A stretch of DNA of 64,000 bases from Thermoleptolyngbya sichuanensis A183 (lineage in GTDB: Bacteria; Cyanobacteriota; Cyanobacteriia; Elainellales; Elainellaceae): positions 5,332,001-5,396,000 of the forward strand of contig NZ_CP053661.1 of the NCBI RefSeq assembly GCF_013177315.1, given 5' to 3'. Numbering within the stretch: the first letter of the stretch is position 1; every line of letters begins with the position of its first letter. The translations under genes were made by a program, and so were the position numbers. Of this stretch, positions 1 through 8,918 are shown in pieces. The notes beneath the pieces were generated by a model, which did no database searches, was not told where the DNA came from, and saw nothing but the letters and a program-made list of their open reading frames with translations.

Positions 1-655
1 CGCCCGTGATGCGGCGATCATTGCGAGAGTTGGTGCGAACCCACTTGCCACTAGCATCTCGCCGTACCGAAAGAACCGACATGCCCAGGTCAATCATGGC
101 CTCTTCGCAGTACTGAGCAATAGTTGCCTTTAGGGGTTCGCCATCTGGCAGCGCGAAGGCGTTAATGCCAGCATCCCCGGCGGATGCCAGAGCCGCTTGA
201 ATTTCTGCAACGGGCAGAGGCTTGCCAATAACCTGCTGGAAGGTTTCGTTCCAGGGCACAGAGCTAATGTACTCGTGGTTGACTACCAAAAAGCCTTCGC
301 CCGGTGCCGTCTCGATCAGCGAAATGTAGTCGTTGTTGTAACCAAAGCGAGAATCGCCTACGCGATCGCCCCAGGCAGCTACCACGTCATAGGTATAGCC
401 AGGAGGCAGCACCACGTCATCTTTCACAGCGAAGGTGCTGTATTGGGAGATCTGGTTCGTCAGCGAAACGCCGTCCGTTTCGACAGGCATAGGCCCCTTG
501 ACCGGGGTAAAGGGGAGCGTTGCAGTCTGCGCTGAGGCGGGCGTACCTTCCAGCGCGGGAGACAGCTTTTGCCCATTTTGCACCAAGGGTTGCAGCGCCA
601 GAGAGCCAGCACTTGCACCCATAAACATCAGAAAGTGTCTGCGTTTGAGACTCAT
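1..655 (-). CDS. phoX: PhoX-family alkaline phosphatase (DUF839), 5' part; truncated by window edge
   Basis: About 218 N-terminal codons are visible, reading leftwards from ATG at 653-655 and running off the window. The N-terminus MSLKRRHFLMFMGASAG is a twin-arginine (Tat) signal with RR at residues 5-6 followed by a hydrophobic stretch, so export of a folded enzyme is expected. The mature part has features of the PhoX/DUF839 beta-propeller family: an N-terminal block with VVAAWGDR, FGYNNDYISL and VVNHEYIS, where metal-ligand acidic residues lie in this family. PhoX enzymes are calcium/iron-dependent periplasmic phosphatases that release phosphate from organic esters. The gene faces a 0.87-kb spacer with Pho-box-like repeats, which fits phosphate control. 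The C-terminal half is outside the window. Confidence 0.85.
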   Translation of the reverse strand, partial: MSLKRRHFLMFMGASAGSLALQPLVQNGQKLSPALEGTPASAQTATLPFTPVKGPMPVETDGVSLTNQISQYSTFAVKDDVVLPPGYTYDVVAAWGDRVGDSRFGYNNDYISLIETAPGEGFLVVNHEYISSVPWNETFQQVIGKPLPVAEIQAALASAGDAGINAFALPDGEPLKATIAQYCEEAMIDLGMSVLSVRRDASGKWVRTNSRNDRRITG

Positions 656-908
656 ATTTCAGTAGTGTTCTCTCAAAAAGTGCGTTGGATCGTCAGAGTT
701 GTTTGTATGCTCAGCCTCGCCTGCTCCATCGCGCCCCTTCTAAGACAAGTTAGAACCGTCAAACTAGAGCCATCGAGTCAAGTCCAGCTAGTCAGAAATC
801 AATCAGAAATTCAGTATGAGCTTGGGACACAAGCGAACCAGACTAGGGCGCGTTGGATGAGGAGAAACTGAGGAAATAACTGACATAGCTTAAAAATCTA
901 CAGAGTTT

Positions 909-938
909 GGATTAAGAGTCTGTAATGCCTTCGTTAAG
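909..938 (-). promoter_or_regulatory. Candidate Pho box (three 8-mers with 3-bp spacers) upstream of phoX
   Basis: Read on the minus strand there are three octamers at 11-bp pitch: CTTAACGA (931-938), CATTACAG (920-927) and CTTAATCC (909-916). The outer two fit, or nearly fit, the cyanobacterial SphR/PhoB octamer YTTAAYYW; the middle one is degenerate. The block lies about 250 bp upstream of the phoX start and points towards it. The pattern is seen directly; binding is inferred. Confidence 0.45.
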
Positions 939-1000
939 GCTTTGGATCAAATGCCTTTGAAAAATCTAGAGATTTAGCCCGGTGCTGGCTTGCCCTAGGC

Positions 1001-1019
1001 GGGTTAGGGTTTGGTTAAG
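1001..1019 (-). promoter_or_regulatory. Second Pho-box-like pair upstream of phoX
   Basis: On the minus strand CTTAACCA (1012-1019), a 3-bp spacer and CCTAACCC (1001-1008) reproduce the 8+3+8 arrangement of cyanobacterial Pho boxes. The first octamer is a full consensus match and the second has mismatches. Orientation is towards phoX. Confidence 0.35.
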
Positions 1020-1169
1020 AGCTTTGCCAGGATGCATAGAGGGCGATCGCCCTTAGCCTGAACTGTACCAAGAAGGGCGATCGCCCCCTCCCAGGGTTGA
1101 TCCCACGCCTCGCAAATTCATTAAGAAGTATGTACTCTGTTTGAAATTCTTTACACTTGAGCCGCAAGG

Positions 1170-1199
1170 CTTAACATTCACTTAACGCAGCGTGAAGTG
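1170..1199 (+). promoter_or_regulatory. Pho-box-like triple repeat in the phoX / AarF-kinase spacer
   Basis: On the plus strand CTTAACAT (1170-1177), TCA, CTTAACGC (1181-1188), AGC and GTGAAGTG (1192-1199) are spaced at 11 bp. The first octamer is a consensus match, the second differs at its last position, and the third is weak. It lies about 320 bp before the kinase start chosen here. The rest of the 656-1522 spacer holds HIP1 sites and two small hairpins (about 1354-1371 and 1412-1436) but no convincing gene. Confidence 0.35.
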
Positions 1200-1522
1200 C
1201 TGAGAATAGCAGGTTTCAGAATTACAAATCGATAACATCTATTTAATGTATTGGAATAAAATATTCAGAAAGTTTACTGAGATGGGCGATCGCCATTTCA
1301 TTCGATGTAGTTTCTTATACGATGGTAAATAGAGCAGCCTTAGATGCTCTATCGGGAATCCTAATCCCGAACCATCTCAAACCCGCCCAGACCTGCCTGA
1401 GTGCTACCGTTGGGAAGTTGGGGTTTTCCACTTCCCCCTGCGACCTCACACCCAAACCCTGTTGCTGGCAGGCAATGGCAGGTTTTGAGTCGCACTCCTT
1501 TGGTTTGAGAGGATACGCAAGC

Positions 1523-3244
1523 GTGAGTCAGCTTTCTCGTCAGCCTTCTCTGGGTCAGATGCGGCGCTACGACCCAGAGGCGATCGCTCAACATTACCGC
1601 ACTCGCCCCTGGCAGTCCCTTTGGCGTGCTGTTTCCATCGTCTGGATGTTTGCCGGGTTTCTTCTGGGTCTGCAAATAGACCAGTGGCGTGGACAGGCTG
1701 GGGATCATCAACCCCGGCGTGCCGCCCAGCTTCGCCACATTTTGACCCGCCTCGGCCCCACCTTTATCAAAGTTGGACAGGCCCTCTCGACTCGCCCTGA
1801 CCTGATCCGCAAAGACTTCCTGGATGAACTGGTCAAGCTGCAAGACAAGCTGCCGCCGTTTTCCAACGACATCGCCTTTAGCATCATTGAGTCTGAGCTA
1901 GAGCGCCCGGTTTCCGAGCTGTATCAAGAGATCTCGTCAGAACCTGTCGCCGCCGCCAGCCTCGGTCAGGTTTACAAGGCCAAACTTTATACAGGCGAAA
2001 CCGTTGCAGTAAAAGTGCAGCGCCCCCGCCTGATGCCCGTAATCACGCTGGATCTGTACCTGATGCGCTGGGCCGCCAGCTGGATGGAGCCGTTTCTGCC
2101 GCTGAATCTGGGGCACGATCTGACGCTGATTGTGGATGAATTTGGGACAAAGCTGTTTGAGGAAATCGACTACCTCAACGAAGGGCGCAACGCCGAAGCC
2201 TTTGCCGCCAATTTTCAGGACGATCCTACGGTCAAAGTGCCCTCAATTTACTGGCGTTATAGCAGCCCGCATGTGCTGACGCTGGAGTGGATCGACGGCT
2301 GCAAGCTCAACGACGAGGCGGGGCTATGCGCCATGAGCCTTGACCCCGACGCTGTAATCAAAATCGGGGTTACGTCGGGTCTGCGCCAATTGCTGGAGTT
2401 TGGCTTTTTCCATGCCGACCCCCACCCCGGCAACCTGTTTGCCATGGCCGATGGGCGGATGGCTTATATCGACTTTGGCATGATGGATCAGCTGGATCAG
2501 TCCACTAAGGAAACGCTGGTGGATTCCGTGGTGCATCTGATCAACGAAGACTATGCAGAGATGGCGCGGGACTTTGTAAAGCTGGGGTTCCTCACGCCTG
2601 ATACTGACATCCGCCCGATTATTCCGGCGCTGCAAGCGGTGTTTCAAAACGCCGTCGGCGCGAGCGTGGGCAACTTTAACTTTAGAACCGTCACCGACGA
2701 GTTTTCGGCGCTGATGTACGAGTATCCGTTCCGGCTACCTGCCAAGTTTGCGCTGATTATCCGATCGCTGATTACCCAAGAAGGGCTGGCTCTCAGCCTC
2801 AATCCCGATTTCAAGATTGTGGAAGTGGCCTATCCCTACGTGGCACAGCGTTTGCTGAAGGGAGAAACGCCTGCCCTGCGCCGCCGCCTGCTCGAAGTTC
2901 TGTTCAAAGACGGCAAGCTGAACTGGAAGCGGCTGGAAAACCTGATTGCGATCGCCCGCAGTGACAACAACTTTGACCTGCTGCCCACCGCCCAACTGGG
3001 TCTGCAATACCTCATGTCGGACGAGGGCGCGTTTCTCCGCCGCGAAATCATCCTTGCCCTCACAGAAGACGATCGCCTCCACACCGACGACGTACAGCGC
3101 CTCTGGGAACTGGTAAAACACGACTTCCAGCCGGGTCGCCTGGTCAGCGCCGCTTGGGGGGCGATCGCCAGAGAAACGAGCGATCGCGCTGCGGCCCTGC
3201 TGCCTTCCGTCGCCACGCTGCTGGTGCCTCGCCCAGAAGAGTAG
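1523..3244 (+). CDS. ABC1/AarF/UbiB-family atypical protein kinase
   Basis: This 573-residue member of the ABC1 kinase-like family is linked in other organisms to quinone and prenyl-lipid metabolism, with chloroplast relatives called ABC1K. In order it shows the KVGQALSTRPDL block (the family's KxGQ motif), an alanine-rich nucleotide loop (AAASLGQVYKA), the VAVKVQRP lysine strand, the FHADPHPGNLF catalytic loop and the DFG-like YIDFGM. The frame is open back to 1322, but residues coded before 1523 look non-homologous and that stretch forms hairpins. I chose GTG 1523, which follows GAGAGGA; the next ATG is 1559. Most cyanobacterial homologues are about 550-570 residues. The substrate is unknown. 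Confidence 0.85.
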   Translation: MSQLSRQPSLGQMRRYDPEAIAQHYRTRPWQSLWRAVSIVWMFAGFLLGLQIDQWRGQAGDHQPRRAAQLRHILTRLGPTFIKVGQALSTRPDLIRKDFLDELVKLQDKLPPFSNDIAFSIIESELERPVSELYQEISSEPVAAASLGQVYKAKLYTGETVAVKVQRPRLMPVITLDLYLMRWAASWMEPFLPLNLGHDLTLIVDEFGTKLFEEIDYLNEGRNAEAFAANFQDDPTVKVPSIYWRYSSPHVLTLEWIDGCKLNDEAGLCAMSLDPDAVIKIGVTSGLRQLLEFGFFHADPHPGNLFAMADGRMAYIDFGMMDQLDQSTKETLVDSVVHLINEDYAEMARDFVKLGFLTPDTDIRPIIPALQAVFQNAVGASVGNFNFRTVTDEFSALMYEYPFRLPAKFALIIRSLITQEGLALSLNPDFKIVEVAYPYVAQRLLKGETPALRRRLLEVLFKDGKLNWKRLENLIAIARSDNNFDLLPTAQLGLQYLMSDEGAFLRREIILALTEDDRLHTDDVQRLWELVKHDFQPGRLVSAAWGAIARETSDRAAALLPSVATLLVPRPEE

Positions 3245-3395
3245 ACCCTGGAACAACAGACTTCAATCAGCCTGGCTGAAGGGTGAACTTGGACGAAGTA
3301 TCAAAAAGTTTGCGTCTGATTCCAGCGGCTTTGGTTCGCTTGTATTATGCTGGGGATTGCCTGAGAAACTCGATTCTGGCAATTTCGGCAGATCT

Positions 3396-3929
3396 ATGCA
3401 AGAGACAAGGCAAAAGACAAGCGCAACTCGTCATGGCGCTAGCCCTGAAATCGCCCGGCGGCTTTCGGTGGCGGAACTGAGCCAGCGAATCCTGGACATG
3501 GGCAAAACGGGGGTCTACCGAGCTTCTCTCTTTGAGGCGCTGGGACCCGTGGCAACGCAGCGGCAAATTCGAGCGGCGATCGCCCATGCCAAGCATTTTG
3601 GGCTACATTCGGTTCCTAGCCTGCGCGATGCCGAATTGGGCACGTATTATCAGCTAGATCTGGCGAAGTATCAGTCGCTCCAGCACTTGGTAGAAGCCTC
3701 TGCGCCGCTGACCGCCGATGGTGACGTGATTGCCAGATATACGCACGCCACAGAAACCATCGCCACAATGCTGAATCTGGGGCGTGGGCTAGGCATTGTG
3801 CTGGCGGGCGCGGGCGGGGTGTGCGTGTTTTTGGGAAAGCCGCAGGTGAGCTTCGGGCTGCTGAGCGGGGCGCTGAGCTTGGGGCTGCTGTGGCTGCTGC
3901 AAGGGGCGATCGCCCGCCGACAGTCCTAG
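3396..3929 (+). CDS. Conserved cyanobacterial protein of unknown function with C-terminal membrane hairpin
   Basis: This is a 177-residue protein I do not assign to a named family. The N-terminal part is basic and soluble: residues about 25-110 contain helical segments such as SVAELSQRILDMGKTGVYRASLF that look like a compact regulatory or winged-helix-like fold, but this is only an impression. The C-terminus carries two hydrophobic segments (LGIVLAGAGGVCVFLG and GLLSGALSLGLLWLLQGAIA), so it is probably membrane-anchored. The frame is also open from a TTG at 3357; ATG 3396 is preferred. It follows the AarF kinase by about 150 bp on the same strand. Confidence 0.65.
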   Translation: MQETRQKTSATRHGASPEIARRLSVAELSQRILDMGKTGVYRASLFEALGPVATQRQIRAAIAHAKHFGLHSVPSLRDAELGTYYQLDLAKYQSLQHLVEASAPLTADGDVIARYTHATETIATMLNLGRGLGIVLAGAGGVCVFLGKPQVSFGLLSGALSLGLLWLLQGAIARRQS

Positions 3930-3954
3930 TCAGATCCCGCTGCGATAGAGTCCA

Positions 3955-4452
3955 CTAAATCAAAAATCGCGGCGGCGTTAGCCAGAAAATCTGACTATTG
4001 CCCACGGGCGTTCCGCTCTGGGGCACCAGCAGCCCCACCACACCCGCCTTCTTGAAAACGACATGGTGCTTCACATCGCCCCACACTAGGCGTTCCGTCC
4101 ATTCACTCAGACAGGGTTCGTGCCCCACCAGCGCCAGCGTCTTGGCTCCCGTCTGCCGCCACTGATCAAACCAGGGCAGCCAGTCGAGCAGCGACCCATC
4201 AAACGCGAGATGGCGCGACGCTTCGAGCGACTGGCTCAGCCCTGCAGCACAGAGAATCTCCGCCGTCTGCCGCGCCCGCACCAGCGGACTGGTCAGCACA
4301 TGGTCAAACCGAATGTCCAGCTTGTGCAGCCGATCGGCCACCTGCCGGGTTTTTCGCTGACCTTCTTCGGTCAGCGGGCGTTCGTCGTCGTTGGCATAGC
4401 TGCCATGCTCGCCCGCCAGTCCGTGACGAATCAGGTAGAGTTCAAGGGTCAT
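3955..4452 (-). CDS. sixA: Phosphohistidine phosphatase SixA
   Basis: This 165-residue histidine phosphatase removes phosphoryl groups from phosphohistidine, as on histidine phosphotransfer domains or the nitrogen PTS in other bacteria. It starts with the phosphoglycerate-mutase signature LIRHG (His10 is the phosphate acceptor), followed by DDERPLTEEGQ and the SPLVRARQTAEIL arginine block. The second catalytic histidine is in LVGHEPCLSE. The length agrees with E. coli SixA (161). The open frame extends to 4545, but the added residues have no family counterpart, so ATG 4450-4452 was chosen. It converges with the preceding plus-strand gene 25 bp away. Confidence 0.9.
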   Translation of the reverse strand: MTLELYLIRHGLAGEHGSYANDDERPLTEEGQRKTRQVADRLHKLDIRFDHVLTSPLVRARQTAEILCAAGLSQSLEASRHLAFDGSLLDWLPWFDQWRQTGAKTLALVGHEPCLSEWTERLVWGDVKHHVVFKKAGVVGLLVPQSGTPVGNSQIFWLTPPRFLI

Positions 4453-4561
4453 GAAGGGGAAGAACCAAGCGACATGGGAACAGAAATGACGGGAGGACGA
4501 AGGTGGCAGAGCGTCGAATATTGGCAACTCCATCACCGCATTCAACCCGCTATCGAGAACG

Positions 4562-4858
4562 CTATCGAGAACGATTGAGAGCCGTCACGCGCTCTGCGTT
4601 GGAGAAGACATCTTCGCCCTGAAGCTGGGACAGAGCAGGTTTCATCTCCATTTTCAGCACGTTGTCTACGTTGATGAACACGGTTTGCTCTGGCAGGTTG
4701 ACGATCCACCAGTCTTTTTTCAGCAGATGGCGCACTTCGAGTTGGGTGGTTTGGTGCGTGCCATCGCTTTCAATCGGGGCATACAGGTTGAAGGATTCGC
4801 TGGTGCCGTTGACGTAGTGAAACGTGAGCTGGGTGTAGAGGGATTCTTGATATTCCAT
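4562..4858 (-). CDS. Small conserved hypothetical protein
   Basis: The 98-residue product starts MEYQESLYTQLTFHYVNG. It is polar, without signal peptide or membrane segment, and rich in beta-strand-like alternation (ESFNLYAPIE, DWWIVNLPEQTVFINVDNVLKMEM). It resembles small soluble cyanobacterial proteins of unknown function. It lies 109 bp upstream of sixA on the same strand and may be cotranscribed with it. No catalytic motif is visible. Confidence 0.6.
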   Translation of the reverse strand: MEYQESLYTQLTFHYVNGTSESFNLYAPIESDGTHQTTQLEVRHLLKKDWWIVNLPEQTVFINVDNVLKMEMKPALSQLQGEDVFSNAERVTALNRSR

Positions 4859-5044
4859 GACCTTCCAGTAGTGGGGATGCGGGTGTGCGCGGGCGTTCGG
4901 TGAATCTGCGTCTCGAAAGGCGCGAATGCTTCAATATTGCGATGGTTTCTGGGAAATGGGTACGCGATTTTAAGGAATCTTCTCAAGACTTTAGGTGAGC
5001 GATCGCCCGCCCGGTTTTCCTGGCAAGACTAAAAATTCGTCCAT

Positions 5045-5167
5045 TTCCCACAGCTACTTCCCACAGCTACTTCCCACAGCTACTTCCCGCAGCAGCTTCC
5101 CACTGCTGCTACTTCCTGCTGCTTCCCGCTGCTACTTTCTACTACTTCCCACGGCTAATTCCCACTG
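5045..5167. repeat. Degenerate 13-bp tandem repeat (TTCCCACAGCTAC)
   Basis: Three perfect copies of TTCCCACAGCTAC (5045-5057, 5058-5070, 5071-5083) are followed by progressively degenerate copies up to the end of aspA. This fills most of the 4859-5167 spacer; I see no gene or terminator there. Confidence 0.85.
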
Positions 5168-6577
5168 CTACCCTTCGGTCTGGGCCGGGGTCATGGCGCT
5201 CATTTGCTCCAGATTGAGGACGTTCGCCAGATCTGCTTCGCTCATCAATCCCTTCTCCAGCACGATTTGCCGCAGGGATTTTCCGGTTTCTAGCGATTCT
5301 TTGGCCACCGCTGCCGCGTTGAGATAGCCGATGTGCGGGTTGAGCGCCGTTACCAGGGCGAGGCTGCCTTCAGCGTATTGCCGACAGCGATCGCCATTCA
5401 CCACGATGCCCTTCAGCCCCTTTTCCGTCAGCGCGGCGATCGCATTTCCCAAGATTTCAAGGCTCTGGATCAGGCTGTAGGCAATCATCGGCATCATCAC
5501 GTTCAGTTCAAGCTGTCCTGCCTGGGCGGCCAGGGCGATCGCCGCGTCGTAGCCCATCACCTGAAAACAGACCTGGGAAATCATCTCCGCCATCACGGGG
5601 TTGTATTTCCCCGGCATGATGGAGGAACCGGGCTGCACCGGCGGAAGTTGGATTTCATTGAACCCCGTCTTGGGGCCAGAATCCATCAGCCGCAGGTCGT
5701 GGGAAATCTTCACCAAGTCTTGGGCCAGGTTGCGAATTGCGCTGGAGACTGCCACAAAAGGAGCCATACTCTGCATAGCCGCCATCAGATGCGGGGCAGA
5801 GGTGAGCGGCTTATCGATCAGCGTGGAGAGAATCTCTGCTGCCCGGAAGCGGTATTTGGGATGCGTGTTCATACCTGTGCCCGCCGCGCTGCCGCCCAGC
5901 CCCAGCACTGTCAGGTCTTTTTCGGCAAACTGGAGCCGCGCTAGATGATCTGCCAAGATCTGCGCCCATGCGCCAAAGGTGTCGCCCATGCGAACCGGGA
6001 CGGCATCTTGCAGGTGCGTCCGACCGGATTTCACCACATCTTGATATTCCCCGGCCTTTGCCTGGAGCGCGGCGATCGCCCCCTTCAGGGCAGGATACAG
6101 CGTCCGCTCCAGCGCCAGCAGCCCGCCGATGCGAATGGCGGTCGGAATCACATCATTGGTCGATTGCCCATAGTTGACGTGATCATTCGGGCTGACGCGG
6201 CTGTAATTGCCCTTTTCATCGCCCAAAATTTCCAGCGCCCGATTGGCCAACACTTCGTTCACGTTCATGTGGTGCGACGTGCCTGCGCCCGCCTGATACA
6301 CATCCACCACAAACTGATCCCGCAGGCTGCCCGCCAGAATCTCGTCTGCTGCCTGCACAATCGCCCGACTGAGGTCTTCAGAAATGCAGCCCAGTTCTCC
6401 ATTGGCGATCGCCGTTGCTTTTTTAATCAGCAGGCAAGCATCGACATAGGTTGGCAATGGCTTTAGCCCGCTGATGGGGAAATTTTCGACCGCCCGCAGG
6501 GTTTGAATCCCGTAATACACCGCGTTGGGAATCTGCTTTTCTCCCATCGAGTCGCGCTCTATCCGAAAATCCGCCAT
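5168..6577 (-). CDS. aspA: Aspartate ammonia-lyase (fumarase/aspartase superfamily)
   Basis: This 469-residue fumarase/aspartase-superfamily lyase is expected to convert L-aspartate to fumarate plus ammonia. Superfamily landmarks are present: the GTSHHMNVNEV segment near residue 100, NDHVNYGQSTNDV, SGRTHLQDAVP, and the flexible-loop signature GSSIMPGKYNPVMAE that supplies the catalytic serine. QDAVP and overall layout favour aspartase over class II fumarase, which usually has QDATP. Cyanobacterial homologues with TSHHMN are normally annotated aspA, but substrate specificity cannot be proven from sequence. It is divergent from the TPR gene across a 249-bp promoter region. Confidence 0.78.
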   Translation of the reverse strand: MADFRIERDSMGEKQIPNAVYYGIQTLRAVENFPISGLKPLPTYVDACLLIKKATAIANGELGCISEDLSRAIVQAADEILAGSLRDQFVVDVYQAGAGTSHHMNVNEVLANRALEILGDEKGNYSRVSPNDHVNYGQSTNDVIPTAIRIGGLLALERTLYPALKGAIAALQAKAGEYQDVVKSGRTHLQDAVPVRMGDTFGAWAQILADHLARLQFAEKDLTVLGLGGSAAGTGMNTHPKYRFRAAEILSTLIDKPLTSAPHLMAAMQSMAPFVAVSSAIRNLAQDLVKISHDLRLMDSGPKTGFNEIQLPPVQPGSSIMPGKYNPVMAEMISQVCFQVMGYDAAIALAAQAGQLELNVMMPMIAYSLIQSLEILGNAIAALTEKGLKGIVVNGDRCRQYAEGSLALVTALNPHIGYLNAAAVAKESLETGKSLRQIVLEKGLMSEADLANVLNLEQMSAMTPAQTEG

Positions 6578-6826
6578 ATCACCCGTCGTTTCACGTAATT
6601 TCCCGCTATGAAACCCCTATTCAACCTGGGCATACTAGCTTTCAGGAGGGTGCATGGCGAGATTGGGACTTCATCATTATGAATGAAACACTCCGGGAAA
6701 CTAAACGCCTATCTCACGGGATGTTGATAAGTGGCTAGTTCTGCATTCTCGATTAACTTAGAGAAAGCAGGGTTTTTGCTTTTTCATTCGCTTCTCTGCC
6801 AGGTGGCGCGATGACTAAGTAGTGCT

Positions 6827-7726
6827 ATGAGTCAGACAAAAGAGAGTCAGACAAAAGATCAGATTGATTACATTCAAGACCGAGTGCAAGACCCAGAGAT
6901 TCCAGATCAGGCTCAAGAGCATACACAAGATTTAAGCACCTGGCTCGACCAGGGCATGGCACTCTACGGGGTTGGCCGGTATGAGGGTGCAGTAGCTCGA
7001 TTTGACCGTTTATTGCAACAGCAGCCCGACCATCCGGAGGCGTGGATGAAGCGGGGCTTTGCGCTGCACGCGCTGGAGTATGACGAAGAGGCGATCGCTA
7101 GTTTTGAGCGGGCCCTGAAGCTCAAGCCCAAAAACGCGCTGGCCTGGCACGGCAAGGGCATTGCGCTGGCCCGGCTGGAGCGCTACGAAGAGGCAATCGC
7201 CAGTTTTGACAAAGCGGTGAAGTTTGACCCCGCCGATGCCAAGGCCTGGTATAACCGGGGCTACGCCCAAAATCGGCTGTATCGCTATCGAGAGGCGATC
7301 GCCAGTTTTGACAAAGTGGTGGAACTGCGCCCCAACAACTACCGCGCCTGGTATAACCGGGGTCTGGCCCTGGGGGCGCTGCGCCGCTACGAGGAAGCAC
7401 TGACCAGCCTAGAGACGGCGGTGACCATTAAGCCCACCTGCCATTATGCCTGGAGCTATCGCGGTATTATTCTGGTCAAGCTGGAGCGGTTTGAAGAGGC
7501 GATCGCCAGTTTCGACCAATCGCTGCAATGCAAAGACGACAATCCCGAAGCCTGGTATGGCAAAGCCTGCGCCCGCAGCCTCCAGGGCGATCTGGAGCGC
7601 ACCCTGAGAAATCTGCATCGGGCCGTGGTTCTCAGCCCCAATCTCTACCGCGTGATGGCGCAGACGGATACCAGCTTTGACAATGTGCGCCATAGTCCGG
7701 AGTTTCAGGCACTCCTGGGCGATTGA
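6827..7726 (+). CDS. Tetratricopeptide-repeat protein with seven TPR units
   Basis: This is a 299-residue scaffold protein. After a polar N-terminus (with a small internal duplication SQTKESQTK) come seven contiguous 34-residue TPR units at about 39-72, 73-106, 107-140, 141-174, 175-208, 209-242 and 243-276. Each has the TPR pattern W..RG.AL..L.RYEEAIASFD.A....P. Such arrays form a superhelical groove for peptide ligands. In several units the conserved EAIAS is encoded by a HIP1 octamer (GCGATCGC gives AIA). There is no signal peptide, so it is probably cytosolic. The partner is unknown. Confidence 0.9.
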   Translation: MSQTKESQTKDQIDYIQDRVQDPEIPDQAQEHTQDLSTWLDQGMALYGVGRYEGAVARFDRLLQQQPDHPEAWMKRGFALHALEYDEEAIASFERALKLKPKNALAWHGKGIALARLERYEEAIASFDKAVKFDPADAKAWYNRGYAQNRLYRYREAIASFDKVVELRPNNYRAWYNRGLALGALRRYEEALTSLETAVTIKPTCHYAWSYRGIILVKLERFEEAIASFDQSLQCKDDNPEAWYGKACARSLQGDLERTLRNLHRAVVLSPNLYRVMAQTDTSFDNVRHSPEFQALLGD

Positions 7727-7945
7727 GGCGGGACAAGCGGGACAACCGAGGAAACCGAGATCAGGTCGCTTGGAACTGATCTTGGGAACTGATCTTGGGA
7801 ACCGATCATCGAGATTTTATCTACAGGTATTGGACGCGATCTGTGGCGGCTCCTCTCAGTCGATATTATGTCGATATGATAGGGACACGTTGCTGCGTCA
7901 CCCCGACGCTGCAATGGTCTCAGGGTTGTCGCTCTGGCCTGGCTT

Positions 7946-8848
7946 ATGCGCGTCCGCATCGGTACGTTCAATGCTGAAAACCTGTTTGCCCGGTTTCAGT
8001 TTAAGGAAGACCTTCCCTACGATGAGCTTCCCGAAAAGTGGACTGCCAGCGTGACGCAGTGCATTCCGTTTTCGGAAGGGAAAGATCGGATCACGGCGGA
8101 AGCCATCGGGGCGCTGCGGGCAGATACTCTCGGACTGCAAGAAGTCGAGAGTATGGACACGCTGAAGCAGTTTGTGCGCCAGTTTCGTTCGCTGATGCCC
8201 GACTATCCCTACAAGCTGGTCATCGACGGCAACGATCGCCGATTGATCGACGTGGGATTGCTCAGCCGCTTTCCCTTTCGCCACATCCGCACGCACCAGT
8301 TCGATCGCGCTCCCAGCGGCCACCTGATCTTTTCCCGCGACTGCCTAGAGGTAGACCTCGAACTGCCCGACGGCAAGCCGCTGACGGTGTTTGTTAATCA
8401 TTTCAAATCTATGCATGAGGGGCGCGAGGAAACCATGCATATCCGCAAGATCCAGACCCAGCGCGTTGTGCAGATTTTGCATGAGCGGTTTGGAGCCGAT
8501 CCGGGTGCGGCAACCTGGGTAATTTTGGGCGATTTCAACGACTATCTGCCGTCGCTGGGGCTAGAGCCGCTGCTCGGCCAGCCCTGGCTGGAGAACGTGA
8601 TCGAACGGCTGCGTCCTGATCAGCGCTGGACGCATTTCTTTTCGCGGGGCGAGGAATATCACCAGTTGGACTACATCCTGCTGTCGCGATCGCTCGCCGA
8701 AGCCAATCCCCAAGCGCTTCCCTACATCGAGCGGCGCGGTTTGCCCAAACGAGCCGAACGCACCGCAATCCAGCGGTTCAACGGCGTAGGCAGCAGCTAT
8801 CCCAAAGCGTCTGACCATTGCCTGGTGGTGATTGAGCTAGAAATCTAG
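7946..8848 (+). CDS. Endonuclease/exonuclease/phosphatase (EEP) family protein
   Basis: This is a 300-residue DNase I-like metal-dependent hydrolase. EEP motifs appear in order: TFNAENLF (Asn/metal), LGLQEVES (catalytic Glu), VGLLSRFP, FVNHFKS, LGDFNDY (Asp/Asn of the GDFN motif), HQLDYIL and the terminal SDHCLVV (catalytic Asp-His). There is no signal peptide. The family includes nucleases and phosphodiester or phosphomonoester hydrolases, so the substrate is open. ATG 7946 gives the family-typical N-terminus MRVRIGTFNAEN. The 219-bp spacer before it shows only short AT-rich repeats. Confidence 0.85.
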   Translation: MRVRIGTFNAENLFARFQFKEDLPYDELPEKWTASVTQCIPFSEGKDRITAEAIGALRADTLGLQEVESMDTLKQFVRQFRSLMPDYPYKLVIDGNDRRLIDVGLLSRFPFRHIRTHQFDRAPSGHLIFSRDCLEVDLELPDGKPLTVFVNHFKSMHEGREETMHIRKIQTQRVVQILHERFGADPGAATWVILGDFNDYLPSLGLEPLLGQPWLENVIERLRPDQRWTHFFSRGEEYHQLDYILLSRSLAEANPQALPYIERRGLPKRAERTAIQRFNGVGSSYPKASDHCLVVIELEI

Positions 8849-8918
8849 AAATTTTTGACTTTGGATTGGTGAGGATTGATAGACTTTCTGCCCAAAATCT
8901 AAAATCCAACATCTAACA

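Noticed and set aside
5045-5167. Possible CRISPR array
   Set aside because: The 13-bp units are adjacent and degenerate with no spacers and no cas genes nearby; it is a simple tandem repeat. No CRISPR array was found in the window.
6497-6520. tRNA-like GTTTGAATCC sequence
   Set aside because: It lies within the aspA coding sequence and no cloverleaf can be built around it. I found no tRNA gene in the window.
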